Assembly (NCBI GenBank): GCA_022447335.1
Contig: JAKVCF010000009.1
Location: 1-31,860, forward strand
Length of the DNA: 31,860 bases
DNA from: Planctomycetota bacterium
GTDB lineage: Bacteria > Planctomycetota > UBA1135
Reading direction: 5' to 3'
Shown here: piece after piece, positions 14,992 through 23,961 of the stretch
Layout: each line of letters begins with the position of its first letter
Position numbering within the stretch: position 1 is the stretch's first letter
Notes under the pieces: generated by a model
Told to the model about the DNA's origin: nothing
The model's input: only the letters and a program-made list of their open reading frames with translations
The model's database searches: none
Program-made: the position numbers and the translations under genes

Positions 14992-16197
14992 ATGCTTGGA
15001 ACCCGGATCGTGCGTCAGCCAATCACCCCGGCTCTGCTTTGCCTCGCCACTCTACTAAGTAGCTGTCAGACAGCCACCCAAGAGGCGGTACTAGACGACT
15101 ACACGCTCGAACTCGCGCCAGGCCAACTAGGCCTCGTGCCGCTGCCAAAAGGAAGCGCGTGGCCCGACTTCTCGATCGGCTGGCCAATCCGCGAACACAT
15201 GGTTGACGCGGCCGACGCCTCACTGACCTATCTATCCAAGCCAAGCTCGAAGGGCTTCTTCCCTTACGGCCCGATCAGCCACGACCGCATGGTGCGTTCG
15301 CTGAAGCGCTTCCGCAAGCTGCTCGAAACCAGCCCCAGCGCCGAAGTCTTTCTGAATGGCCTGCGCAACGAGTTTGAAGTCTGGGTCGCTCGCGGCGGGT
15401 CTAACACTGGCGATGTACTCTTCACAGGCTACGGCACGCCTATCTATCAAGGATCGCGTACACGCTCAAGCGTGCATCAGTACCCGCTCTACAAACTTCC
15501 TGGCGATCTGGTCAAAGCTGATAATGGTGACTTCCTGGGCCGACGCACGGCAAGCGGCAATATCGTGCCCTACTACACCCACCGCGAGCTGGTCGAAGGC
15601 AATCATCTCGTAGGTCAGGAGCTGGTCTGGCTCTCAGATGCCTTTGATGCCTACACCGCACAGGTACAAGGTTCCGCCATGATCGACCTCCCAGATGGCA
15701 CACGCCTCGAAGTCGGATATGCCGGCAAGAACGGCTACGACTACAAGTCCATTGGTCAACTGCTAATCGACGAAGGGAAAATACGGAAATCTGAGCTCTC
15801 ACTCGCGCGCCTGCGCCGCTACTTCCGCGAGAACCCAAATGAGGTCAGCCGCGTTCTGCCGATGAACCCTAGCTTCGTCTTCTTCCAGGAGACCCCAGGT
15901 GGCCCCTATGGATGCCTCGGCCAGCCGGTAACCGAAATGCGATCAGTTGCTACCGACAAAGATGTCTTCCCGCGCGCCGGCCTAATGTTCATCGAAGTTC
16001 GTCTTCCAGACTTCGCTCCACACGGTGGCCTGGTGCAACGCCCCGAACGCTTCTTTGCCTTCGATCAAGATCGCGGTGGCGCCATCCGCTCAGCCGGTCG
16101 CTGTGACATCTGGATGGGCCTCGGCGAAGACGCCATGGAACGCGCCGGTCACGTTCTCTCGCGCGGCCGCATGTACTACCTGTTCCTGAAGGATTAG
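14992..16197 (+). CDS. mltA: Membrane-bound lytic murein transglycosylase A
   Basis: This 401-residue lipoprotein cleaves glycan strands of peptidoglycan, giving 1,6-anhydroMurNAc ends. The signal peptide ends in the lipobox LSSC (Cys25). The MltA domain shows LFTGYGTPIYQGSR and YPLYKLP, EVGYAGKNGYDYKSIG, and MNPSFVFFQE. The C-terminal 3D domain reads FDQDRGGAIRSAGRCDIWMG; D360 and D372 correspond to the conserved acids, one of which is catalytic in E. coli MltA. It shows that this organism turns over murein, relevant because peptidoglycan in Planctomycetota was long disputed. Convergent with the isoaspartyl peptidase gene (9 bp between stops). Confidence 0.95.
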   Translation: MLGTRIVRQPITPALLCLATLLSSCQTATQEAVLDDYTLELAPGQLGLVPLPKGSAWPDFSIGWPIREHMVDAADASLTYLSKPSSKGFFPYGPISHDRMVRSLKRFRKLLETSPSAEVFLNGLRNEFEVWVARGGSNTGDVLFTGYGTPIYQGSRTRSSVHQYPLYKLPGDLVKADNGDFLGRRTASGNIVPYYTHRELVEGNHLVGQELVWLSDAFDAYTAQVQGSAMIDLPDGTRLEVGYAGKNGYDYKSIGQLLIDEGKIRKSELSLARLRRYFRENPNEVSRVLPMNPSFVFFQETPGGPYGCLGQPVTEMRSVATDKDVFPRAGLMFIEVRLPDFAPHGGLVQRPERFFAFDQDRGGAIRSAGRCDIWMGLGEDAMERAGHVLSRGRMYYLFLKD

Positions 16198-16206
16198 TCG
16201 CGCGGG

Positions 16207-17082
16207 CTAAATGCCAGAGCCCTCACCTTCGGGTGACCACCAAGCCCAGCTCATAGTCTCGGTAGTACGCAATGCGATTGGCGGACCGCCAGGTGTAAGC
16301 AAAATCGCACCACCGACGCCCTGATAGCGCTCGCGCACGCGCTCGAGCTGCGAATAAAGTGCGCCGTGTGGATCCATGCCATCACGCAGTGCTTCGGCAA
16401 CTTGGCCAGCAAAACAAGCGCGGATAAAAGACTCGCCTTCGCCTGTCGCTGAAATCGCGCAAGTCTCGTCGGCGTAGGTGCCGGCTCCAACCAACGGAGA
16501 ATCGCCAACACGGCCAGCTGGCTTCCCCATCGTTCCACCGGTCGAAGTGCCTGCCGCCATATTGCCCTCGGCATCGCGGCAGACTGCCCCAACCGTACCT
16601 CCAGCAAAGTTGCCCGATCCACCATTTTCGACGACCTCACGCCAGATCTTGCGCACCGCATCAGTGATCAAACGCGCTTCAGGCACCATCGAAAAGCCGT
16701 GGTGACGGGCCCATTCTTCCGCAGGCGAGCCAACCAATAAGACTTCCTTCTCAGAAAGTAGCTTCTGAGCAATGCGTATCGGGTGCTCAAAGGCGCCCAG
16801 GCAAGCCAAGCCACCAGCTTCCATCGTGACTCCATCCATGATGGCCACATCAAGCGAAATGCGGCCATCAACGTTAAGCGCGCAGCCCTTGCCCGCGTTG
16901 TACTGCGGCAGGTCCTCCAGCACTTCTATCGCCGTGCACGCCGCCTCGACCGCTGAGCAGCCCTCGGCCAGTGCAGCTCCACCCGCACGCACCGCCTCCA
17001 GGCAGCCAGCCTCATGCGCATCGCGCGAAGCGGTCGGAACATCGCCCGCGCCGCCGTGGACCAGGATCATAGGAAGAGCCAC
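16207..17082 (-). CDS. iaaA: Isoaspartyl peptidase / L-asparaginase (plant-type Ntn hydrolase)
   Basis: The 291-residue proenzyme has the family start ILVHGGAGD, the YNAGKGCALN region, and the autocleavage site NFAGGTVGAV, where T163 becomes the N-terminal nucleophile of the beta subunit. TSTGG (179-183) and RVGDSPLVGAGTYAD (191-205) form the substrate pocket. It hydrolyses beta-aspartyl dipeptides and asparagine and helps clear damaged protein or beta-linked peptides. The start at 17082 is GTG; an ATG at 17070 would remove MALP and begin directly before ILVHGGAG. Only 23 bp separate it from the start of the divergent NagZ gene. Confidence 0.94.
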   Translation of the reverse strand: MALPMILVHGGAGDVPTASRDAHEAGCLEAVRAGGAALAEGCSAVEAACTAIEVLEDLPQYNAGKGCALNVDGRISLDVAIMDGVTMEAGGLACLGAFEHPIRIAQKLLSEKEVLLVGSPAEEWARHHGFSMVPEARLITDAVRKIWREVVENGGSGNFAGGTVGAVCRDAEGNMAAGTSTGGTMGKPAGRVGDSPLVGAGTYADETCAISATGEGESFIRACFAGQVAEALRDGMDPHGALYSQLERVRERYQGVGGAILLTPGGPPIALRTTETMSWAWWSPEGEGSGI

Positions 17083-17105
17083 GGGACGGGATTCTACCCG
17101 CGGCC

Positions 17106-18539
17106 ATGGACTCGGACACGGCAGACCCCTACCCTCAATCCAGGTCGCGTTCCTACTCCCCCGTGTCCGCCCGCATCACCGATACCCTGGTCGCTCCGGC
17201 GCTGCGACTCGACAAAGGCGAAGGCCTAGCCGAGGCGCTGCGCTGCCTGCGCGAGTTCGATCCACGCGTCTTCCTGATCTTTGGCGGCGACGTCGAGGAT
17301 GTGGCATGGCTGCACGAGATTCTTGAAGAGCAAGCTGGTCACCCGATTCTGTTTGCAGCCGACCTAGAACGTGGTGCCGGCCAACAGTTTGAAGGCCTGA
17401 CCCCGCTGCCCGATGCCTGGGCTCTCGGCCTACTCGGTGCCGAAGCCTGCTACGACGCCGGCCATCGCACCGCCGCTGAAGCCGCCCAAGCCGGTGTTCG
17501 CTGGATCTACGCGCCGGTGCTTGATCTACACCGCATGGGGGAAGACGTAATCAGCTCGCCGATAGTCGCCAACCGTGCTTTCGGCAGTGAGTTGCAGCGA
17601 GTGATCGAATGCGGTGGGGCTTTCATCCAGGGCGTGCTCGATGCGGGCGGCATTCCTTGCGCCAAGCATTTCCCGGGCCATGGGGCATGCTCGCAAGACA
17701 GCCACACTGAAGCGGCTGTCGCTTTCGACGACATAGAACTGCACCTCGAACCATACCGCGCACTAGCATCCAACTGCCCTTCAATCATGGCTGGGCATAT
17801 CGAGTTCCCAATGGTCGACGAAGATGGCCTACCAGCAACGCGATCGAAAAAGCTGATGGACATCCTGCGAGTGGACATGGGCTACGACGGCTGCGTGGTC
17901 ACCGACGCCCTCAACATGACAGGCTTCGGCAGTGAGCCGGTAGAAGAACTGGCGGTCCAGTCGATTTTGGCTGGATGCGACCTGATGCTCTATCCCGATG
18001 ACCCAGTCGCCACCGCGGTTGGTCTCCGCGATGCCTTTGAGCGCGGCGTGCTGCCTGAAGCCAGGGTAGCCGAGGCCGTCACGCGCGTCGAAAAGTTGAT
18101 TCGGCACGCTCTCGACACTGACGCATCTTCTCCCAAACCGCTGGTGCTCGGCGGCTCACTGAAGTCGCTGCTGCGCCCGCTTCCAGGCGGCGCGCACGGC
18201 CGCAGCCATCCACGCCCGGACATTGCGATCAACCTAGCTTCAACCCCTGACGCCGTGAACTTCCTCGAAGAGTTCGGTGTCGCAGTCGTCGGCCCGGACG
18301 AACCGGTGCCAGGCAACATGCCGCGTGCCATCCTGGTGCTTTGCGGTGCACGAGAAGGTCATGGCCTACCCAATCTGCCGGGCCACTGGCTCGAAGCGCT
18401 TCACCATGAACAACCGGTGATTTACGTCGCCGGCGCGCCTGATGCCGTACACGTAGCCCCCGCCAGTGCGCGCGGCTGGTTCCTACCCGGTCTATCACCT
18501 GCGCTACTGACGCTGCTACTACAGGAAGGGGCCGAGTAA
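17106..18539 (+). CDS. nagZ: Glycoside hydrolase family 3 beta-N-acetylhexosaminidase (NagZ-type)
   Basis: The 477-residue protein has the NagZ-type catalytic loop KHFPGHG (187-193) followed by D198-S-H200, the Asp/His dyad that replaces the usual acid/base in this subfamily. D267 in VVTDALNM is the nucleophile. ADLERGAGQQF and MAGHIEFP also fit. NagZ removes GlcNAc from muropeptides in cell-wall recycling, normally in the cytosol; no signal peptide is seen here. The typical length is 340 residues, so the last 120 or so (after about 345) are an extension with a Rossmann-like look (NFLEEFGVAVVGPDEP, AILVLCGA). GTG at 17163 is an alternative start. A sodium symporter follows 4 bp after the stop, forming an operon. 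Confidence 0.9.
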   Translation: MDSDTADPYPQSRSRSYSPVSARITDTLVAPALRLDKGEGLAEALRCLREFDPRVFLIFGGDVEDVAWLHEILEEQAGHPILFAADLERGAGQQFEGLTPLPDAWALGLLGAEACYDAGHRTAAEAAQAGVRWIYAPVLDLHRMGEDVISSPIVANRAFGSELQRVIECGGAFIQGVLDAGGIPCAKHFPGHGACSQDSHTEAAVAFDDIELHLEPYRALASNCPSIMAGHIEFPMVDEDGLPATRSKKLMDILRVDMGYDGCVVTDALNMTGFGSEPVEELAVQSILAGCDLMLYPDDPVATAVGLRDAFERGVLPEARVAEAVTRVEKLIRHALDTDASSPKPLVLGGSLKSLLRPLPGGAHGRSHPRPDIAINLASTPDAVNFLEEFGVAVVGPDEPVPGNMPRAILVLCGAREGHGLPNLPGHWLEALHHEQPVIYVAGAPDAVHVAPASARGWFLPGLSPALLTLLLQEGAE

Positions 18540-18543
18540 GTCG

Positions 18544-20367
18544 GTGTTCCACTGGCTGGACTGGGCGGCGATCGGCGGATACGTCGTCTTCGCGCTCGCA
18601 GTCGGCACATACATGGCACGGCGCGCCTCGCGCTCGACCAACGACTTCTATTTGGCCGGGCGCTCGCTGCCTTGGTACGTCGCAGGCACCTCAATTGTCG
18701 CGACTAGCTTTGCTGCAGATACTCCACTAGTCGTCACCGGCTGGGTGCGCAGCGCGGGCATCTCGCAAAATTGGCTGTGGTGGGGAATGGCCGGCGGCGG
18801 CGCACTGTCGATCATCGTCCTTGCCGCGTGGTGGCGCCGACTCGCGGTCACCACCGACGCAGAAATCATTGAACATCGCTACGGCGGGCGCCAAGCCAAA
18901 GCACTGCGTGGTTTTCTAGGTGCGTACCACGCGCTGGTCACCAACACCATCGTGCTGACCTGGGTGTTACTCGCGATGAAAAAAGTAGTGCGTGTCGTCC
19001 TCGAACTTCCTGACGACAGTTATGACGGCTGGATCGTCGGTGGCGGAGTGATTCTCGCTCTTAGCTACTCTTTCCTATCCGGATTCTGGGGAGTGGTCAT
19101 CACCGACTTCTTCCAGTTCTTCTTAGCTCTATTCGGCGCTTTAGCGCTGGCCTGGAATGCGGCTGAAGAGCTAGGTGGCATGTCCGGCGCACGCGAAGCC
19201 TTTGCCGAGCTCGACGAGAAGCTGACCTCGATGACTCCGCAAGCCAAAATCTCCGCTGCAGGCGAAGCCGTGCCCTGGTGGGATGCGCTTTATTGGACAG
19301 GCAGCGGCTTTGGCGCGTTCCTGATCTTCATCGGAGTACAAGGTTGGCTCAACAAAAATGCTGACGGTGGCGGCCCAGCGGTTCAACGCTACTCGGCCTG
19401 CAAAGACGAGCACCACGCACGCGGCGCCGCTCTTTGGTACCACATTGCGCACTATGCATTGCGCCCATGGCCGTGGATCTTCGTAGCCCTAGCTTCGTTA
19501 GTACTAGTCGACCTGAATGCACTTCCAACGCTCGCTGATGGATCAGTCGATCACGAAGCCGCTTATCCCTACATGATGAAGGAGTTCCTCGGGCCGGGCA
19601 TCTTCGGCCTGATGTGTGCAAGCTTCCTCGCGGCTTTCATGAGCACACTCGATACCCACTTCAACCTGGCATCGGCGTACTTAGTGAATGATTGCTATCG
19701 GCGCTTTCTCGCACCGAACGAAAACCCGAGACATTATGTATGGGTGGGACGCTATCTCGAACTATTAATAGGTGCGATTGCCGCAATGATGGCCTACTAC
19801 TCCGAAAGCATTGCGGACCTCTTTACTTTTTCGCTCTCACTAGTCGGAGGATTGGGGCCAGCAATGCTACTGCGATGGTTCTGGTGGCGCGCCAATGCCT
19901 GGACCGAGATCAGCGCAATGGCCACATCGACAACAGTGACGATTGGAATGACCGTCTACCGCAAAAGCTTCGAAATTGCGGCTGAGGCGCCAGCATGGAC
20001 AAGCTACCCGCTAAGTTATGCCATCACGATCGGCGCGGCTATCACAGTTATGGTAACTGTCACGCTGCTGACTCCGCCGGTACGCGAAGAGCGACTGGCC
20101 GAGTTCTATGCCAAGGTACGGCCGGTCGGCGCTTGGCATCGCTACCGCAACCAATATCGCACTACAATTAGCGCTGCAGGCGGCACACCAACAACAGGAC
20201 AAGGCGTGGCCGTCCTTGTCGGCTGGATTAGTGGAGCCGCGCTGCTCTACGGATTAATGTTCTTGCCTGGCCGCTGGATGCTTGGTGACCCTTGGCTACT
20301 TAGCCTTGCCACCGCCGCCGCTGGGGCTCTCGGCCTGCGCTGGGCTTGGCAGCGCGCTGTCGCCTGA
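18544..20367 (+). CDS. Sodium:solute symporter (SSS family)
   Basis: The 607-residue membrane protein opens with a helix WAAIGGYVVFALAVGTYMA and the family loop STNDFYLAGRSLPWY, then GTSIVATSFAADTP, a signature of the SSS (SLC5-like) family. About 13 hydrophobic segments can be counted, ending with a helix LLSLATAAAGALGLRW. Solute specificity is not readable. The start is GTG at 18544, only 4 bp after the stop of the NagZ gene, so the two are co-transcribed; the transporter may import a sugar or amino sugar for that hydrolase, which is inference. The stop is followed by 113 bp before the next gene. Confidence 0.92.
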   Translation: MFHWLDWAAIGGYVVFALAVGTYMARRASRSTNDFYLAGRSLPWYVAGTSIVATSFAADTPLVVTGWVRSAGISQNWLWWGMAGGGALSIIVLAAWWRRLAVTTDAEIIEHRYGGRQAKALRGFLGAYHALVTNTIVLTWVLLAMKKVVRVVLELPDDSYDGWIVGGGVILALSYSFLSGFWGVVITDFFQFFLALFGALALAWNAAEELGGMSGAREAFAELDEKLTSMTPQAKISAAGEAVPWWDALYWTGSGFGAFLIFIGVQGWLNKNADGGGPAVQRYSACKDEHHARGAALWYHIAHYALRPWPWIFVALASLVLVDLNALPTLADGSVDHEAAYPYMMKEFLGPGIFGLMCASFLAAFMSTLDTHFNLASAYLVNDCYRRFLAPNENPRHYVWVGRYLELLIGAIAAMMAYYSESIADLFTFSLSLVGGLGPAMLLRWFWWRANAWTEISAMATSTTVTIGMTVYRKSFEIAAEAPAWTSYPLSYAITIGAAITVMVTVTLLTPPVREERLAEFYAKVRPVGAWHRYRNQYRTTISAAGGTPTTGQGVAVLVGWISGAALLYGLMFLPGRWMLGDPWLLSLATAAAGALGLRWAWQRAVA

Positions 20368-20409
20368 CACGATCCATCAACCTTGATTCGATGGGCTGAT
20401 TTCGATTTT

Positions 20410-20438
20410 CTGACGGAAGTCGCCCTCATGCGTATGCT
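20410..20438 (+). promoter_or_regulatory. Possible sigma70 promoter of the BI-1 gene
   Basis: CTGACG (20410-20415) and TATGCT (20433-20438) are spaced by 17 bp and each match the consensus at 4 of 6. They sit 43 bp ahead of the GTG start in the 113-bp gap. Confidence 0.35.
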
Positions 20439-20480
20439 CTGACATAAGCGGAGCCTCTACCCCTACGCAATCAGTGGCAG

Positions 20481-21239
20481 GTGGCGGACTCTCAAAATCA
20501 AAACACTATGTCGTTCCAACAAACTAGTACTGCTGGCACCTTTGAAGGCGCACCGGGCCAGGTCTCGGTTGCCCAAGAATCGGTCCCTGCCCGCATGGCT
20601 TTCATTCGCAAGGTCTATGCGCTATTCGGCGGCGCAATGATCGTTTGGATGGGCACTGCCGCACTCGTTGCGAGTAGCGAAGAGCTGGCGCTATCCGTCG
20701 CCGGATGGTTTGGTGGCGGACTCGGGATGATCCTATTCTTGGCCTTAGCTTTTGGCATCCTGCGCGTGACGTCGAAGAGTTTTCCCCTCAACATCGTCGG
20801 CCTTGCGGTGTTCGCCCTTCTTTATGGGCTGATTACTGGCCCCACTGTTTATCTCTACGCATCCGCATACGGCGGCTATGCAATCGTTGCCAAAGCTTTC
20901 ATCTTGGCAGCCTCCATCTTCGGAGGACTGACAGCATATGTCCTTGTCACAAAGAAAGACTTCAGCTTTATGGGCGCAGGCCTCTCGATCGCCCTTTTTA
21001 GTGCACTCGGCCTGATACTGGTCTCGATGTTCTTTGGCATCGGAAGCACCTTCGTCGCGAGCACAGGCTTTGCTTGGGCCATGGTCCTGCTCTTCGCAGG
21101 CTATACGGTTTACGACACATCGAACATCGTTCGTCGCTATCCCGCCAACATGGCAGCGACAGCAGCGGCCAGCATTTTTGCCGACTTCGTCTTGATGTTC
21201 TTGTATCTACTGCGCGCATTAGGCGGCAACCGCGACTAA
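20481..21239 (+). CDS. Bax inhibitor-1 / YccA family membrane protein
   Basis: The 252-residue protein has a soluble N-terminus of about 35 residues and then seven hydrophobic segments, starting ARMAFIRKVYALFGGAMIVW. The last two segments carry YDTSNIVRRYP (D212) and FADFVLMFLYLLRAL (D235), a pair 23 residues apart that resembles the Asp dyad of the bacterial homologue YetJ, a pH-sensitive calcium leak channel. The family also includes YccA, a modulator of the FtsH protease. The start may be GTG at 20481 or ATG at 20508; neither has a clear Shine-Dalgarno. It is followed by a hairpin terminator shared with the convergent lyase gene. Confidence 0.93.
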   Translation: MADSQNQNTMSFQQTSTAGTFEGAPGQVSVAQESVPARMAFIRKVYALFGGAMIVWMGTAALVASSEELALSVAGWFGGGLGMILFLALAFGILRVTSKSFPLNIVGLAVFALLYGLITGPTVYLYASAYGGYAIVAKAFILAASIFGGLTAYVLVTKKDFSFMGAGLSIALFSALGLILVSMFFGIGSTFVASTGFAWAMVLLFAGYTVYDTSNIVRRYPANMAATAAASIFADFVLMFLYLLRALGGNRD

Positions 21240-21264
21240 AGTTCGCGCAATCTAAATTCACAGT

Positions 21265-21300
21265 AAGCGGGTGGCAGACTTAGTCCGCCACCCGCTTTCT
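21265..21300. terminator. Hairpin terminator between BI-1 and lyase genes
   Basis: An 11-bp stem (21265-21275 with 21287-21297) encloses an 11-nt loop that itself contains a GACT/AGTC pairing. TTTCTATTA follows on the plus strand, so it mainly ends the BI-1 transcript. On the minus strand the tail is only modestly T-rich, so it could be weakly bidirectional. Confidence 0.75.
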
Positions 21301-21334
21301 ATTACCCACGGAGCCATGAAAAGATCCCTTAGCT

Positions 21335-23758
21335 TTACTGCATGCTGATCGTAGTAGGGGCACCCACCTCAGGCTCTTCGATGGTGACTTCGCGAGAGTT
21401 CGGGACGTGAGCAATGCTCATCCCTTCTGGAAGCCCCGCCCCCTCAGTCATAACCGTCGCGAAGACTGTAGAGCTGGTCGTGCGCCTCAGCAAAAGCACT
21501 GGGTGAGCGCGGTTCGATGGGAAACCGATCGCTTCGCCAAAGTAGACCGTAGTTCCCGGAGCCCCCAGCACACGCACTGTGCTCGGGCCGGCATCAGTTT
21601 GAATCGTAACTTCGAAGTCTTGATCGGTGGTCGCCTCACTCATATTGGACAGGAACCCATAGGCTCCTCCATAACCAAGGTCGTCTGCGGTCGGCGTCAT
21701 CGACAAAGAAACTGTTGACGTACCCTCAAAGTGCAGCACGTAGTCGTAAGTGTGCTCATTACTTCCCGTAACTTCAAACATGTCGACTATCCGACCATTC
21801 GCCGTCGTCGTCGTAAGGCGCTGCATCGTCGATCCGGGGTAGGCCTGGTCAGTGCGCACTTCAAGTAAGGTCGAACCTAAAGAACGTGTAAAGCGCAACA
21901 AGTCGGTCGATGCAGTAATCGCGTCTTGGTCTAATCCATCACGCACCACCGTCGAGTGAGCAAGCGTACGCTGGTACCAGCCGCGATACCAAGGATCCGT
22001 GTAGCCGATGTGGCCAGATTCACGGATCAGTGGAGATCCACCGATCCAGGCGCTTAATCCCAGTTTGTCATAGTGGCCATGGTCTCCGCCGTGCGGGCCG
22101 TAGTCAACGAGCGCCATAGTCTGAGTCGCAAGCGAACCGGCACGCAATGTGGCTAAGCCAGAAACCTCGAGATTCTCTGAGTCCGGCTCGTTCCAGCCAC
22201 CTGCTCTCACATCTTTGAGGCCGTAAATGATTCCTTCGACTGTATTCCCGCGGCCATAATTCACGAGCGGAGCTGCAACAGCTTCGTCATTATTGAACAG
22301 GGCAACAGCCATCTCATAGAGATCGGCCGCATTGGTCGTAAGCGACTTGTAAGACGAGTCGTTGAGCATCGGAAAGGATCCGTCCGGCTGTAATGCCTCG
22401 AGCGGAGTCAGCATCATCTCGCGCAGCGGCGCCTTATCAGCGGCAACATCGCCACGGCGCATCGCAAGCATCTGAGGAAGCATGCCGCGCACAGCAAAGA
22501 AGTGATAGCCAAAGCTGCCCTCGAACCAGAGATAATCCGACGCCTGCGCAAAGGCAAGTTGATCCATCAGGCCGTACGGCGCGTTCAATGCCTCTTCAGC
22601 CATCTCAAAGTCCTCAACCAGCAAAGCGGCCAGGAACACCGCCGAGTTATGCCAACACTGGATATTGTGATACCCGTAGGCCTCGCGCTTACCAGCAAGC
22701 AGTTCGGCTGAAGGGCGCAGCAGCTGCTCGCGAATCTTATCTTCCTGCTCCCCGGTCAGGACGCCCGAGCCACGAAGGAGGTCCATGGTGCGAGCTAGGT
22801 TTATCAACCAACGCGCCTCGTCAAGTGATTGACTCAAAACGCGCGAAGTCTGGCGTGAATCAGTACGACCTTTCTTATCGTTAAGCGGGTAACTCAAATA
22901 CAAATCTGCGTAGGTCATCAAAATATCAGCTGCACGCTGCGCAGACTCAATGTCTTCGTTGACCACCCAAGAAACTGCCATCTCAAAGGCCTGCTCTGAA
23001 ACCTCGCCGTGGATCTTGCTGTTGTATGCTCCGAGAATCGCGCTATAGACCGTCGAATCAGTATTGTCTGGGCCAAAAACATGACCATCGATCGGGCACT
23101 GGTGATGCTCATCATCGATTGCGATCAGAGCATTGCCATGATGTGGGCAGCGGTATCCAACGCCATCTAAGCCTTTAGTAGTTGGCACATGGAGCGCTTC
23201 CTGCAACTGCGCATCAGTGCGATCGGTCATGGTCCCGAGCACATTGCGGGCACGAACCTCAACCGAGACACGTGACTGTAGGTCGGCAATGTCAGCAAGG
23301 TTCAGAGCCAGCATCGAGTTCGTAGCCGGCAGGTCCATCGGCTCAATCACATCAAACTCGCGCATAGTCAGGAGCTGGCCGTTCGTATCGAAGGCTTCCA
23401 CTTTCATGGTGCGCGTGGTCAGTGGTGTGCCGCGGCGCGGAATACGAAAGCTGTGCTCGCTGGCCCCGCTACGACGAATGTTGACTGAATCACTCTGGTT
23501 GCCCTCGGTCGCTACCAGCGTTACCTCGCCGCCAGCCGTGTCCACAGTCAGGCTCAGTCGCCCGCCTTCCTGTGCCCAAGTGACAACGCTTGCAGTCGAA
23601 GCGCCGCCCCCGCCTCCTCCTCGGCCTTTATTCGAACCTGGGGGGGAGCCTGGCCCCTCGCCGCCGGATGAAGATCCTCCGCCCCCGCCTCCACAAGACA
23701 CAATGGTTGTAGAGAGGGCAAGAAGAATGATGAGTGCAATCTGGGAGAAGAGTCGCAT
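21335..23758 (-). CDS. Heparinase II/III-like polysaccharide lyase, lipoprotein
   Basis: From the ATG at 23758 this is an 807-residue exported protein. The signal peptide MRLFSQIALIILLALSTTIV ends in SC, a lipobox, and the anchor is followed by Gly-rich spacers of six glycines each. An N-terminal beta region leads to CPHHGN...HHQCPIDGH, a possible metal-binding knuckle, then an alpha-toroid with NIQCWHNSAVFLAAL. The heparinase II/III C-terminal signature HGGDHGHYDKLGLSAW (with H562, D564) and AHSTVVRDGLDQD follows, then a beta-sandwich. Such enzymes cleave uronate-containing polysaccharides such as alginate or heparin-like glycans by beta-elimination. The exact substrate is unknown. The frame is open 12 codons further to 23794 (MTPKRGHTGQPP), but the lipoprotein start is better and has AGGA 10 nt ahead. 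Confidence 0.85.
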   Translation of the reverse strand: MRLFSQIALIILLALSTTIVSCGGGGGGSSSGGEGPGSPPGSNKGRGGGGGGASTASVVTWAQEGGRLSLTVDTAGGEVTLVATEGNQSDSVNIRRSGASEHSFRIPRRGTPLTTRTMKVEAFDTNGQLLTMREFDVIEPMDLPATNSMLALNLADIADLQSRVSVEVRARNVLGTMTDRTDAQLQEALHVPTTKGLDGVGYRCPHHGNALIAIDDEHHQCPIDGHVFGPDNTDSTVYSAILGAYNSKIHGEVSEQAFEMAVSWVVNEDIESAQRAADILMTYADLYLSYPLNDKKGRTDSRQTSRVLSQSLDEARWLINLARTMDLLRGSGVLTGEQEDKIREQLLRPSAELLAGKREAYGYHNIQCWHNSAVFLAALLVEDFEMAEEALNAPYGLMDQLAFAQASDYLWFEGSFGYHFFAVRGMLPQMLAMRRGDVAADKAPLREMMLTPLEALQPDGSFPMLNDSSYKSLTTNAADLYEMAVALFNNDEAVAAPLVNYGRGNTVEGIIYGLKDVRAGGWNEPDSENLEVSGLATLRAGSLATQTMALVDYGPHGGDHGHYDKLGLSAWIGGSPLIRESGHIGYTDPWYRGWYQRTLAHSTVVRDGLDQDAITASTDLLRFTRSLGSTLLEVRTDQAYPGSTMQRLTTTTANGRIVDMFEVTGSNEHTYDYVLHFEGTSTVSLSMTPTADDLGYGGAYGFLSNMSEATTDQDFEVTIQTDAGPSTVRVLGAPGTTVYFGEAIGFPSNRAHPVLLLRRTTSSTVFATVMTEGAGLPEGMSIAHVPNSREVTIEEPEVGAPTTISMQ

Positions 23759-23961
23759 GGGGGGCTGTCCTGTATGCCCCCTCTTCGGAGTCAAATTGGC
23801 CCAGGATTAGAGGGAAAATTGAAGAATCTAAAGTTCTGAGAGACCGTTCGGCGCAATCAAAATTCCAGCTCGCTTTCCTCTCATTCGGGCGACTATGAGG
23901 TGTCCGGCTCTCCGTACCGGGCGCCACAACCAGGGCAAGGGATATCCTGGCCTCGAAGAAG
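23759..23961. other. 203-bp divergent intergenic region
   Basis: The region lies between the start codons of the heparinase-like lipoprotein and the HEAT-VWA protein. It must hold two promoters, but I cannot identify convincing -35/-10 pairs, repeats or an RNA gene. The middle part (about 23800-23880) is AT-richer than its surroundings, as expected for promoter DNA. Confidence 0.4.

Noticed and set aside
23583..23700. Repeated CCGCC/CCTCC units that look like a simple repeat
   Set aside because: They encode the two Gly-rich spacers of the lipoprotein in frame, so they are coding low complexity.
23217..23810. Open frame of 197 residues, Pro-rich, on the plus strand
   Set aside because: It is the antisense shadow of the Gly-rich N-terminus of the lyase; the Pro runs are the complement of Gly codons.
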